Positions 35,821 through 44,373 of a stretch of DNA of 64,000 nt are shown here, one piece after another (the stretch's first letter is position 1; every line of letters begins with the position of its first letter). The position numbers were made by a program, and so were the translations under genes. A model generated the notes under the pieces. The model was not told the DNA's origin, did not search any database, and was given only the letters and a program-made list of their open reading frames with translations. Source of the stretch: Alphaproteobacteria bacterium (GTDB lineage Bacteria; Pseudomonadota; Alphaproteobacteria; UBA8366; GCA-2717185); assembly GCA_040905865.1 (NCBI GenBank), contig JBBDQU010000060.1, forward strand, positions 22,071 to 86,070, written 5' to 3'.

Positions 35821-35859
35821 TGCGAATAGTTATGCAAATCATTCGCATAGCTACTCGCA
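35821..35859. promoter_or_regulatory. 39-bp imperfect palindrome, Fur/Mur-like operator
   Basis: A centre at 35840 separates two 19-base arms that match in 16 of 19 positions. The inner core TGCAAATCATTCGCA (35833-35847) is close to the alphaproteobacterial Fur/Mur box TGCAAATnATTTGCA, with one mismatch. The outer arms repeat TGCGAAT-like elements (35821-35827 and 35853-35859). It lies directly before DUF4856, so binding of an iron or manganese regulator would silence the whole cassette. The length suggests room for more than one dimer. Confidence 0.7.
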
Positions 35860-35987
35860 TTCTGATATCACCGATTAACCGCAGTTGCAACGCAGTTGCA
35901 GATAGAATCTTTTTTTTCGGCGGCTCAACGCCGCAATACGCCGCCGGAATCTGTTTTGCAGAATGGGCGCAACGACGCCGAGACGGA

Positions 35988-36545
35988 TCAGGCCGGCGCA
36001 GCGTGACCGTGGCGCATGGCTGCAAACGGAATCGGCTCCACGGGATCGGCGCCCGGCGCCTGTAGTTTGAGCCCCCACCAGCCCACATCCCGCCAGGCCC
36101 CCGACTTGTAGCCAACGCCCTTGAACACGCCGACGCGCGTGAACCCGCAACTTTCATGAAGCCCGACACTGCCCGCATTTGGCAGGGTTATGCCCGCATA
36201 GGCGGTCTGCAGCCCCTGTGCGGCCAGGATGGTAAACAGCCGGCCATACAGCCGCCGCCCCAGCCCCCGCCGCCGCGCGGAAGCATCGACATAGACCGTC
36301 ACGTCGCAGGACCAGCGATAGGCCGCCCGGACACGGTGCTGGCTGCCATAGGCATAGCCCAGAACCCGGCCCGCATCCTCGGCCACCAGCCAGGGATGGG
36401 TCGCCAGCGTTGCCTCGATCCGCGCCGCCATTTCTGCGGCGCCCGGCGGTTCGGTCTCGAAAGAAATCGCCGTATCGCGCACAATCGGCGCGTAAATAGC
36501 CGCGATTGCTTCGGCGTCTCGCGGTTCTGCTACCCGTATCTTCAT
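35988..36545 (-). CDS. GNAT acetyltransferase, phosphinothricin-acetyltransferase type
   Basis: 185 residues. Motifs run IRVAEPRDAEAIAAIYAPIVRDTAISFETEPP, VYVDASARRRGLGRRLYGRLF (acetyl-CoA pyrophosphate loop RRxGxG) and LPNAGSVGLHESCGFTRVGVFKGVGYKSGAWRDVGWW, which is the Pat/MddA signature. Members N-acetylate phosphinothricin, methionine sulfone or sulfoximine. Its neighbour upstream is the EamA exporter on the other strand; a shared toxin or amino-acid defence role is possible but inferred. Confidence 0.92.
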   Translation of the reverse strand: MKIRVAEPRDAEAIAAIYAPIVRDTAISFETEPPGAAEMAARIEATLATHPWLVAEDAGRVLGYAYGSQHRVRAAYRWSCDVTVYVDASARRRGLGRRLYGRLFTILAAQGLQTAYAGITLPNAGSVGLHESCGFTRVGVFKGVGYKSGAWRDVGWWGLKLQAPGADPVEPIPFAAMRHGHAAPA

Positions 36546-36693
36546 GAAGGACCCGTCGCGGCTTGCTGCAGCACAGCAATTCTAATTCTGCAACCGGCGT
36601 ACCGGCGCGTCAATTACAGTGTCGAGTCACCGCATTTTCGCCGGCGCCTGTAGCCCCGTTCCGTTGCGGGCAATCGCATCGTACCCTGCCCGC

Positions 36694-37563
36694 ATGGATC
36701 CCCTGCTCCTCACGCTTTCCTTCGGCGCCGCCTTCTGCTTTGCGCTCGCGCTGGTCCTGACCCAGTACGGGTTGCGCACGGTCGCGCCGATGGACGGCGC
36801 CCGGATCAGCGTGCCGGTGACCGCCGCGATATTTCTCGCATTGTCACCGCTGACCGTCAGTTTCAGCCAGTGGCACGCGGGCAGCCTCACCCTGTTCGCC
36901 GCCGCCGGCCTGTTCTTCCCCGTCGCGGTGACACTGCTGACCTTCGCCGCCAACCGGTTGATCGGGCCGAACCTGACCGGGACGCTGGGCAATATGACGC
37001 CGCTCTTCGCCGTCGGCCTCGCCGCCCTGCTGCTGGGCGAGGTTCCGGAATCCGGGCAGCTTGCGGGCATCGCCGTCATCTGCCTCGGCGTCGTTCTGCT
37101 GTTCGCCCGACGGCAGCGCCGGCCGGCCGGTATTCCGGCCTGGGCCGTGCTGCTGCCGCTGGCGGCGGCGCTGATACGCGGGCTGGTGCAGCCGGTCGTC
37201 AAGCTGGGGCTGGAAGACTGGCCCGACCCGTTCGCCGCCGTCACGGTGGGCTACCTGGTATCGGCGGTCGTCATGATGACGCTGGGGCTTGCCAGCAACA
37301 GTACCGGCGGCGCGTTCGTCCCCGCCGCGACGGGGCGTTTATGGTTCGTCGCCGTCGGCATCGTCAACGGGCTGGCGGTTCTGACGCTGTACGCCGCCCT
37401 CGCCCGCGGCCCGGTCACCCTCGTCGCCCCGCTGGTCGCCTGCTATCCGATCTTCACCCTGCTGCTGAACCGGATCCTGCTGGGCGACCGGAACCTCTCG
37501 CTACGCCTTGCCGCCGGTGTGGCGGTAACCGTGGCCGGCGTGGCGCTGTTGCTGGCGTCATAG
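36694..37563 (+). CDS. EamA/DMT-superfamily permease
   Basis: 289 residues from ATG 36694 (MDPLLLTLSFGAAFCF); the preceding codons of the longer frame look non-coding. Ten membrane helices with two EamA repeats: NLTGTLGNMTPLFAVGLAALLLGEVPESGQ and VTLVAPLVACYPIFTLLLNRILLGDRNLSLRL, each ending in the drug/metabolite transporter glutamate or aspartate-rich turn. Such carriers export amino acids or metabolites. The GNAT gene is divergent from it, 148 bases away. Confidence 0.88.
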   Translation: MDPLLLTLSFGAAFCFALALVLTQYGLRTVAPMDGARISVPVTAAIFLALSPLTVSFSQWHAGSLTLFAAAGLFFPVAVTLLTFAANRLIGPNLTGTLGNMTPLFAVGLAALLLGEVPESGQLAGIAVICLGVVLLFARRQRRPAGIPAWAVLLPLAAALIRGLVQPVVKLGLEDWPDPFAAVTVGYLVSAVVMMTLGLASNSTGGAFVPAATGRLWFVAVGIVNGLAVLTLYAALARGPVTLVAPLVACYPIFTLLLNRILLGDRNLSLRLAAGVAVTVAGVALLLAS

Positions 37564-37652
37564 GGCAATTGCGGCCGCTTGCGGGCCCGGCCGCACATGT
37601 CGCAATATGCAGCGTTGCCGCAAACGCCGGTTACGCTGTCAGGGAGGCTACC

Positions 37653-38531
37653 ATGAAAACGAAATTCAACCGCGCCGACGAGGATCTGGCCAATATTGTC
37701 GGCCTGGAGCATGTCAATCTGACGGTGCCGGACCAGCGGCTGGCGACGCTTTTCTACATCACCGGGATGGGCTTCACGCGCGATCCCTATCTTGTCACCG
37801 GGGTGGTGAACATGTGGGTCAATATCGGCCGCAACCAGTACCACCTGCCGATCGGCAAGCCGCAGGTGCTGCGCGGGCGGGTCGGGCTGGTCGTGCCCGA
37901 CCTGAAAGACCTCGCCGCCAGCCTGAAGGCGGTGCGCCCGGAGCTAAAGGGCACGAAATTCGCCTTCAAGCCGGCCAAGAGCCATATCGACGTCACCTGC
38001 CCCTGGGGCAACAGCATCCGCTGCCATCAGCCGGAAAAGAAATTCGGCCCGATCCGGCTGGGCATGCCCTATGTCCAGTTCGATGTTCCGGCCGGCGCCG
38101 CAAAGGGCATCGCGCAGTTCTACCGGGACATCCTCGGCGCCACCGCCAATGTCGGGAAGTCCGAGAAGGCGCCGGCCGCGCAAGTCGAAGTCGGTTACCA
38201 CCAATACCTTGTTTTCCGCGAAACCAAGGGGAAGCTGCCGCAATATGACGGGCATCACCTGCAGCTCTACGTCAATAACTTCTCGGCGCCGCACGCGAGC
38301 CTGTCCGAACGCGGGCTGATTACCCAGGAAAGCAACCAGCACCAGTACCGCTTCACCGATATCGTCGACCCGAAAAGCGGCAAGCTGCTGTATCAACTCG
38401 AGCACGAAATCCGGTCGATGACCCATCCGCTCTATGGCCGGCCGATGATCAACCGCAATCCGGCCCAGACCAACAACGCCTTCGCGCCCGGCTATGACGA
38501 CCGCGCCTGGGCAATGCCGTATTCGGCGTAA
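37653..38531 (+). CDS. Two-domain VOC protein
   Basis: 292 residues from ATG 37653 behind AGGGAGG. The first VOC module begins VGLEHVNLTVPDQRLATLFYITGMGF, has NQYHLPIGKPQVLRGRVGLVV, and ends SIRCHQPEKKF. The second begins GMPYVQFDVPAGAAKGIAQFYRDILGA and ends GKLLYQLEHEIRS. This resembles extradiol dioxygenases and fosfomycin/glyoxalase proteins in plan, but the metal His, Glu positions are only partly clear. It is followed after 23 bases by the ThuA gene, so the two are likely co-transcribed. Confidence 0.85.
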   Translation: MKTKFNRADEDLANIVGLEHVNLTVPDQRLATLFYITGMGFTRDPYLVTGVVNMWVNIGRNQYHLPIGKPQVLRGRVGLVVPDLKDLAASLKAVRPELKGTKFAFKPAKSHIDVTCPWGNSIRCHQPEKKFGPIRLGMPYVQFDVPAGAAKGIAQFYRDILGATANVGKSEKAPAAQVEVGYHQYLVFRETKGKLPQYDGHHLQLYVNNFSAPHASLSERGLITQESNQHQYRFTDIVDPKSGKLLYQLEHEIRSMTHPLYGRPMINRNPAQTNNAFAPGYDDRAWAMPYSA

Positions 38532-38554
38532 TCCCGCGAACCGAAGGAACAGAC

Positions 38555-39379
38555 GTGACAACGAAACAGCGCGCCCATCTTATCACCGGGGGATTTCCGC
38601 CCGGCTCACCCGGCGGACACGACATGGATTACGCCCGCCTTCAGCTTCTGCAGCAGTTGAAGAACGGCGGCAACCTGACGGTCACCACCGCGAACGACTT
38701 CCAGGATATCGAACGCTGGCTGCCGGGAACCGACCTGCTGGTCACCTATGTCGCGGGCCCCTACCCCGTCGGTAGCGGAATCGACGCGTTGCAGAACTGG
38801 CTGGAGCAGGGCGGGAAATGGCTCGCCCTGCATGGCACCTCCGGGGGCAAGGCGGTCAAGACCGAGCGTGACGGCCGCATTGTCAAACAGATGGTCAAGG
38901 ACAAACATCACGAAACCCTTGGCTGCTTTTTCCTCAATCATCCGCCGATCTGCGCCTTCGATGTCGCCGTCACCGGCGACCATCCCGTGACCCGGGGCCT
39001 GCCGGCACGCTTCACCGTGCAGGATGAGCTCTATCTGATCGAACTGACCGATCCGACGGCCAGCCGCATCCTGCTGACAACGGAACTGGCAAAGGACCCC
39101 TCGCCGCCCGGCTTCGGCTTCATCTTCGACGAGGATACGGCGCTACAGCCCGACGGCAAGACGCGCGTGCTGGGGTATGCCCGCGATGTCGGGCGCGGCG
39201 AAGTAGTCTATGTCGGGCTGGGCCATTGCCACAGGGACCGTAACGGCAGCACGTCGAAGGTGGATGCAAGCATCAATCCGGACGGCGCCATGCCTGCCGT
39301 GTTCCATGCTGTCTGGGAAAATGACGCTTTCAACAAATTGCTGCGAAACGCCGTCGCCTGGGGAACCGGGGGGCGCTGA
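38555..39379 (+). CDS. ThuA-domain (trehalose-utilisation-like) protein
   Basis: 274 residues from GTG 38555. The class-I glutamine-amidotransferase-like ThuA fold is recognisable: LITGGFPPGSPGGHDMDYAR, DIERWLPGTDLLVTYVAGPYP, LEQGGKWLALHGTSGG, HPVTRGLPARFTVQDELYLIELTD, and VVYVGLGHCHRD near the end. ThuA proteins act in sugar or cyclitol metabolism of bacteria as putative hydrolases. It closely follows the two-domain VOC gene and is separated by 170 bases from the dehydratase gene, which fits a sugar-acid or aromatic pathway. Confidence 0.88.
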   Translation: MTTKQRAHLITGGFPPGSPGGHDMDYARLQLLQQLKNGGNLTVTTANDFQDIERWLPGTDLLVTYVAGPYPVGSGIDALQNWLEQGGKWLALHGTSGGKAVKTERDGRIVKQMVKDKHHETLGCFFLNHPPICAFDVAVTGDHPVTRGLPARFTVQDELYLIELTDPTASRILLTTELAKDPSPPGFGFIFDEDTALQPDGKTRVLGYARDVGRGEVVYVGLGHCHRDRNGSTSKVDASINPDGAMPAVFHAVWENDAFNKLLRNAVAWGTGGR

Positions 39380-39549
39380 CAGCAACGGGCCAGCGGCAAC
39401 AAACCGCACAAGCTGCGTTCGGGACTCCATTATTCATTCCCCGGACAACCTGCTATACGATCATCCCTGCTGAAACGAGGGTCCGGCCGGCATGACGCCG
39501 CCGGAGACGGCAACAATGGCTAAGGCACAATATTCGTGGAGATTCAGTC

Positions 39550-41418
39550 GTGCGTAATTCAAGAACGGTTCTTTTCGACAACAACCCCGGCCGCAATGCG
39601 CAGACGGTCGGCATCGCAAGGGAACTTGGCACCGACATCGAACTCATTCACGAACCCTCCGTCGGCGTGGTCGGCACCAAGGGCGATTCCCAGTGCTATC
39701 TGGGCGTCCAGCGCAAGGTCGAGACCATTCATGACTGCCTGCGGGACAGGATCGGCAGCGGCAGCGGCCAGATGCGCCTGCGGCTGGTGCAGCCGGAATA
39801 CACGGTCGCCACATCGGACGGCATGCGCAACGGCACCAGGGAGATGCGCTATTCGCTGATCGGGCGCGAGGTCACCAACGACACGCTGTGCGAACATCTG
39901 AGCGCCAGCGGCCTGGAAGGCACCATCGCCGTGGTCGCCTGCGACAAGCCCCCCGTTGGCACCCTGGCGGCGCTGCTGGAACATGACCGGCCGGCGATCA
40001 TCATGTCGGACGGCCCCATCCACCCTGGCCGGGATTCGGTAACCAACGAACCGCTGGATATCGTGTCCGGCTTCCAGGTCGCGGGCAGCCATGACGAGGA
40101 ATTGAAAAAGCGCATCGCCTGCGAAGCCTGCCCCGGCTATGGCAGTTGCAGCGGCATGTTCACCTACAACACGATGCAGACCTTCATCGGCGTCGTCGGG
40201 CTGCAACCGCTTGAAATGGTGTCGCCCCCGTCGGACGATCCGCGCCGGCTGGAAGTGTTTCCGGGCGAGCTGGTGACCTATCTGAACGCGATGATCGAAG
40301 CGGACCTGTCGCCGAGAAAGATCGTCAACCGCGATTCCATCCGCAACGCCATGATCGTCGCGCTGGCGATCGGCGGTTCGACCAATGTCGTGCTGCACGC
40401 GCCGGAAATCGCGCGCGCCGCCGGGTTCGGCGATTTCTACAAGGACATCATGTCTGCGGAGGAGTTCAACCATCTGTCGCAGAACGTGGTGCCGGTGCTG
40501 GTCGACGCGCGGCCCTTCGGCAATTACTCGATGGTCGATATCGACGAAAAGGGCGGCGTGCAGGTGATCGTCAGGGAATTGCTGGATGCCGGGCTGCTCA
40601 ACGGCAACTGCATGACCTGCACCGGGGAAAGCCTGGCCGAACAGGTGGCGCGGCTGAACCCGCCGGCGCCCGATGGCACGGTCATCTACTCCGTTGAAAA
40701 ACCGTACAAGCCGACGGGCGGACTGCGGCTGCTGGGCGGCAACCTGTCGCCGGATTTCAGCGCGGTGCTGAAGCTGGCCGGCGTCGAGGGCGGGCTGGAA
40801 GGCAATGTCTTCGTCGGCAGGGCCCGTTGCTTCGACAGCGAACTGGACCTGCTGGATACGCTGGAGAACACCCCCGAGGTATTCGAGAACCACGACATGG
40901 TCATCATGCGTTATGAGGGGCCGAGCGGCGCCCCCGGCATGCCGGAAATGCTCGACTCCACCTCGCGCATCACGACTCTCTGCCGGGAAAAGGGCATCAT
41001 CGTCGGGTTGATGACCGATTCCCGCTTCTCCGGCGGCTCGGTCGGGCTGGTGATCGGCCATGTGGGGCCAGAAGCCGCCCTGGGCGGACCCATCGCCTTT
41101 GTCGAGGACGGGGACGAGATCACCGCCGATCTGAATACCAACGAGCTGAACTGCACGGCCCTGTCCGACCCGGCGGTGCTGAAGGCGCGCAAGGCGGCCT
41201 GGGAGAAGATCGTCGCCGACAACGGCGGCACCCACCCGAAGGTCGGCGTCGCGGATACGCGCCTGCTGAACCGCATGCGGCGATCCGCCGTTTCCGCCGT
41301 ATACGGCGCCGGCATGCATCCGGATCGGGTGCTCTGGGTGCCCGAACCGCGCAAACCGGAAATAACGGGCTTCGTGCCGTCGAACCGGTTCCGCGAAGGC
41401 TCCGGGAAAGCGTTCTAG
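39550..41418 (+). CDS. IlvD/Edd-family dehydratase
   Basis: 622 residues from GTG 39550, slightly longer than usual. Cluster Cys are visible in CDKPPVGTLAALLE, CEACPGYGSCSGMFTYNTMQ and CMTCTGES, and the C-terminal half has LTEG-like PGMPEMLDSTSRITTLCREKGI, and SGGSVGLVIGHVGPEA with the catalytic Ser. IlvD and Edd relatives dehydrate dihydroxy acids or sugar acids using a [4Fe-4S] or [2Fe-2S] cluster. The neighbourhood lacks branched-chain synthesis genes, so a sugar-acid or pathway-specific substrate is more likely than dihydroxyisovalerate. Confidence 0.92.
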   Translation: MRNSRTVLFDNNPGRNAQTVGIARELGTDIELIHEPSVGVVGTKGDSQCYLGVQRKVETIHDCLRDRIGSGSGQMRLRLVQPEYTVATSDGMRNGTREMRYSLIGREVTNDTLCEHLSASGLEGTIAVVACDKPPVGTLAALLEHDRPAIIMSDGPIHPGRDSVTNEPLDIVSGFQVAGSHDEELKKRIACEACPGYGSCSGMFTYNTMQTFIGVVGLQPLEMVSPPSDDPRRLEVFPGELVTYLNAMIEADLSPRKIVNRDSIRNAMIVALAIGGSTNVVLHAPEIARAAGFGDFYKDIMSAEEFNHLSQNVVPVLVDARPFGNYSMVDIDEKGGVQVIVRELLDAGLLNGNCMTCTGESLAEQVARLNPPAPDGTVIYSVEKPYKPTGGLRLLGGNLSPDFSAVLKLAGVEGGLEGNVFVGRARCFDSELDLLDTLENTPEVFENHDMVIMRYEGPSGAPGMPEMLDSTSRITTLCREKGIIVGLMTDSRFSGGSVGLVIGHVGPEAALGGPIAFVEDGDEITADLNTNELNCTALSDPAVLKARKAAWEKIVADNGGTHPKVGVADTRLLNRMRRSAVSAVYGAGMHPDRVLWVPEPRKPEITGFVPSNRFREGSGKAF

Positions 41419-41462
41419 GCAGGACGAATACAGCTTCGCGTAGCGCAGCAGGGTAACCCGGG

Positions 41463-41888
41463 ATGACTGACTTCGCGCTGCATGAAACGCTGGCCGCCGA
41501 CACGGTCGAAGCCGCGCGCTGGCCGCTGTGCCGGGTGCGGCTGATGAATGACAGCCGCTATCCTTGGCTGATCCTCGTGCCGGCGCGGGCGGGCATGACC
41601 GAAATACATGGCCTCGACGCCAACGATCAATTGCTGCTGATGACGGAGATCGACCGCGCGTCGCGCGCCCTGGTCGCGCTTTATGCGCCGGACAAGATCA
41701 ACGTCGCCGCCCTCGGCAACATGGTGCCGCAACTGCATGTCCACATCGTCGCCCGCTTCCGCACCGACGACGCCTGGCCCGGCCCCGTCTGGGGCGCCCG
41801 TCCGCCGATTCCCTATGGGGAAGCGGAACTGAACGCCGCGCTGCAGTCATTGCGGCCCGTGCTCGATCACGTCGAAAAGGCGGATTAG
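41463..41888 (+). CDS. HIT-domain protein
   Basis: 141 residues. The histidine triad is QLHVHIVARF, preceded by LVPARAGMTEIHGLDANDQLLLMTEI and INVAALGNMVP. HIT proteins cleave or transfer nucleoside phosphates. The family type with a short N-terminus (WPLCRVRLMNDSRYPWLILVPAR) is common in alphaproteobacteria. It lies 44 bases after the dehydratase gene on the same strand. Confidence 0.94.
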   Translation: MTDFALHETLAADTVEAARWPLCRVRLMNDSRYPWLILVPARAGMTEIHGLDANDQLLLMTEIDRASRALVALYAPDKINVAALGNMVPQLHVHIVARFRTDDAWPGPVWGARPPIPYGEAELNAALQSLRPVLDHVEKAD

Positions 41889-41956
41889 AGCACCATTCAC
41901 CGCGCCCTCTGTCGTATACTGGCATGGCGAACCGGACTCACAGGGAGCATCATACC

Positions 41957-42514
41957 ATGCCGCGTTTACCGATACCGACAGATTCCAAGGGGTTTTCTGA
42001 CGAAACCCGCGCGGCGATGCGTCATATTCACGCAACGCGCACGACCGTGCCGCCGCCGAGCAGCTACCTGACCTATGCCGGGAAAACCGGAGCCCTGCTG
42101 TCGGATCTCGTCGAACACCTGCGCTACCACACCTCACTGACCCAGGAGGAAACCGAACTGGCGGTCTGTACCGCGGTCCGGGCGGCGGATGTGGACTATA
42201 TCTGGGCCGCCCATGTGAAGCTGGGCCTCGCCGCCGGCGGGCGCGAGGAGGCCTTCCACACCATCGATACCTTCGCGCCGCTGGACGGGCTGAAACCCGA
42301 CGAGGCGCTGATTATCCGCTACGGCCGCGAGTTGCTGGAGGACCGGAACGTCACCGACGAAACCTTCGAGGCTGTGCGGGCGCGCTACGGCGAGAAGGGC
42401 CTGATGGAACTGACGGCGCTGATGGGCGCGTATACGGTGAACGCGATCACCCTGCGGGCGGTCGACCACCGCGCCGCGCCGGATGCCAGGCATCTGACGC
42501 CGCGCCCGGAATGA
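41957..42514 (+). CDS. Carboxymuconolactone decarboxylase-family protein
   Basis: 185 residues from ATG 41957 behind GGGAGC. A helical CMD fold: LLSDLVEHLRYHTSLTQEETELAVCTAVRAADVDYIWAAHVKLGLAAG, with Cys and the His where AhpD-like proteins have the active pair, although CxxC is not present. It then has ALIIRYGRELLED and LMELTALMGAYTVNAITLRAVD. Family members decarboxylate aromatic lactones or reduce peroxidases. It follows the HIT gene by 68 bases on the same strand. Confidence 0.9.
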   Translation: MPRLPIPTDSKGFSDETRAAMRHIHATRTTVPPPSSYLTYAGKTGALLSDLVEHLRYHTSLTQEETELAVCTAVRAADVDYIWAAHVKLGLAAGGREEAFHTIDTFAPLDGLKPDEALIIRYGRELLEDRNVTDETFEAVRARYGEKGLMELTALMGAYTVNAITLRAVDHRAAPDARHLTPRPE

Positions 42515-42643
42515 AAGACATCGAATGCATTCATCCCCGCGACGTCAGGGAAAAACAGATCATCAGTCTCATGAATAACGGGAATGAAAAAACGCACATT
42601 GCTGTAAGTAGATTCCGAGGCTACCGCGCCCCGTTGTCCATTG

Positions 42644-42711
42644 ACTATGGTCTCCATTGAGTTTTTTTTCAGAACGAACTATGGTTTCCACTGAGCTTTC
42701 GTCAGGACCAA
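42644..42711. repeat. Imperfect tandem duplication ahead of the 42729 gene
   Basis: ACTATGGTCTCCATTGAG (42644-42661) recurs 34 bases on as ACTATGGTTTCCACTGAG, and the bases after each (TTTTTTTTCAGAACGA and CTTTCGTCAGGACCA) also align. The two units end shortly before the ribosome site GGAGGG of the next gene. It could be a duplicated operator or simply a local duplication. Confidence 0.6.
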
Positions 42712-42728
42712 AAGTGGAGGGCTTCACA

Positions 42729-43094
42729 ATGAACGTACCAGCATCGGTGAAACCTGCGGCATGGGGCGCGGTCGGCGGCGCGGTCGCCGCGATTGTTATC
42801 GGATTCGCCTGGGGCGGCTGGGTAACCGGCGGAACGGTCGGAGAGATGGAGTCGGCAAGCGCGGAGGCGGCTATCGTCAAGGCATTCACGCCACTCTGCG
42901 TCGCCAGGACGGAGCAGGAGCCGGAACAACTTCTGCTCCTGAAGGAGGAAAACAACTGGCAGCGTGACGACTTTGTCGTCAAGGCCGGCTGGGTCGATAA
43001 CGTGAGCGAAAAATACCGCTCCGACGTTGCGGAAGAGTGCGCGTCGATAGTGGTGGAAGGCATGAACGCGCCGAATACGGCGTCCGGCGGCTGA
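42729..43094 (+). CDS. Single-pass membrane protein of unknown function
   Basis: 121 residues from ATG 42729, after GTGGAGGG. One strong membrane helix near the start (AWGAVGGAVAAIVIGFAWGGWVTGG), then a soluble domain with LCVARTEQEPEQLLLLKEENNWQRDDFVVKAGWVD and a Cys-containing end. I recognise the general look (Gly-rich helix, W-V-T-G-G, then acidic helix) as an alphaproteobacterial family without name. The gene is unrelated to the CMD protein before it and may be an accessory insertion. Confidence 0.7.
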   Translation: MNVPASVKPAAWGAVGGAVAAIVIGFAWGGWVTGGTVGEMESASAEAAIVKAFTPLCVARTEQEPEQLLLLKEENNWQRDDFVVKAGWVDNVSEKYRSDVAEECASIVVEGMNAPNTASGG

Positions 43095-43377
43095 TACCGG
43101 CAGCGCCACAGCAGAGATCGCATCGACTGCGTCAAATAGGGCGGGTTCCCCTGACGCCTGCTCTGGACTGGCAGCAATACCTCAAATATAGATTTCGTGA
43201 GCCCCTTGCTCCGATTTTCCGGCCGTATCAGCGATGGTGCGATGGCGCGCGAGGATTCCTTGGTCAGGAACAGGCCGATACGGGACTTTGCACTTTCTAA
43301 CACCCGGTGTAACTTCGTATTCCTGACGGTCGTTAACCACCCATTTCGCAGGACACTCTTGGTCAGGAGCTTCCGCA

Positions 43378-44331
43378 ATGGAAAACGAACTGCAATCACC
43401 TGCTGACGTGTTTTCGTCAAGGGCGACCCCCTTGAACGGGAAAGCCGTGTATTCGCAAGACTTCGACCCCAATCAAAGCGGCCTTCCCGCGATAGCGCCG
43501 TTCCTGCTCGACACGCCGGACGCCGATCATCTCAGGCGGTTGTGCGAAAGCAATCCGGATTATGTCTCATACATGCTGCGGCAGCTTGCCCGGCAGCTTC
43601 AAAACGGCGAGGAAACGGTCCGGGAATATTTCTCGGAAGAGGACGGCATCATTCTCAATTCAGGGCGGATCGCCCAGTTCTGCCTCCTGTTCCAGGGTTT
43701 CGTCGCCACCGGCGGCGTCATCACGCAGGAAATCGGCGTACCGGTCTTCGACATAGAGGTGCCGAACGGCTGGGTTTTCGATCTTACCGCCAGTTCCACA
43801 CAAGGAAACAAGGCTTCCTTCGCCATCAAGATCATGGGGCTTGCCGGCGGTTACGGTTCGAACAGGACCGTTCACGGATCCGTCTCCGTGCCCAGGATCG
43901 GTACAAGCTGTCAGGCGCAGGTCTGGGCGACAATCCAGTGGCGCAAATATGAGCGGGCCGGGACAGGCGAAACGATCTATGTCGGGAATGTCACCAATGT
44001 CGTCGACGGCATGATCGTCCGGCGCCGGGATGATCCCGACTTCCGGCCGGTCTACGCGGACCGCTATGCCCGTACCATTCGGAAATTCGGCGCCACGCCC
44101 GGCGGCGAGAGCGGAAAATACGATTACTTTATCGAACGGGAAGCCTCTGATTCGTACAGCTTCGACATGCCGGTCGCGATCGGCGAATTCGCGGTAAGCA
44201 CGTTCACGGTGACCATGTCATCGACCTGCCAGTCCAAAATCGCCCTCGCGGCGGAATTTCCGATGGCGGTGTACGAAATCAGGGGACCGACCGACAACCC
44301 GGTCGTTGTCAGCATCATGAAGGCCGAATAG
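43378..44331 (+). CDS. Unrecognised 317-residue protein
   Basis: No domain is known to me. The first 35 residues are polar, then a helical piece (DADHLRRLCESNPDYVSYMLRQLARQLQ), an acidic segment, and from about residue 120 a beta-rich region with PVFDIEVPNGWVFDLTASSTQGNKASFAIKIMGLAGGYG and SCQAQVWATIQWRKYERAGTGETIYVG. No signal peptide or membrane helix is clear. The preceding 283 bases hold no gene. It stands alone between a membrane protein and the molybdopterin enzyme on the other strand. Confidence 0.6.
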   Translation: MENELQSPADVFSSRATPLNGKAVYSQDFDPNQSGLPAIAPFLLDTPDADHLRRLCESNPDYVSYMLRQLARQLQNGEETVREYFSEEDGIILNSGRIAQFCLLFQGFVATGGVITQEIGVPVFDIEVPNGWVFDLTASSTQGNKASFAIKIMGLAGGYGSNRTVHGSVSVPRIGTSCQAQVWATIQWRKYERAGTGETIYVGNVTNVVDGMIVRRRDDPDFRPVYADRYARTIRKFGATPGGESGKYDYFIEREASDSYSFDMPVAIGEFAVSTFTVTMSSTCQSKIALAAEFPMAVYEIRGPTDNPVVVSIMKAE

Positions 44332-44373
44332 CCGGCTTGCAGCCATACCGCATATAATTCGCCCTGCGGACCC

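Noticed and set aside
36870..38531. Long plus-strand open frame spanning the EamA and VOC genes
   Set aside because: Its first 260 codons read Arg/Pro/Gly-rich nonsense antiparallel to the EamA frame; the genuine VOC gene starts at 37653 with a ribosome site.
39559..41319. 586-codon minus-strand frame opposite the IlvD/Edd gene
   Set aside because: It is the antisense shadow typical of GC-rich coding DNA; the plus-strand frame has all family motifs.
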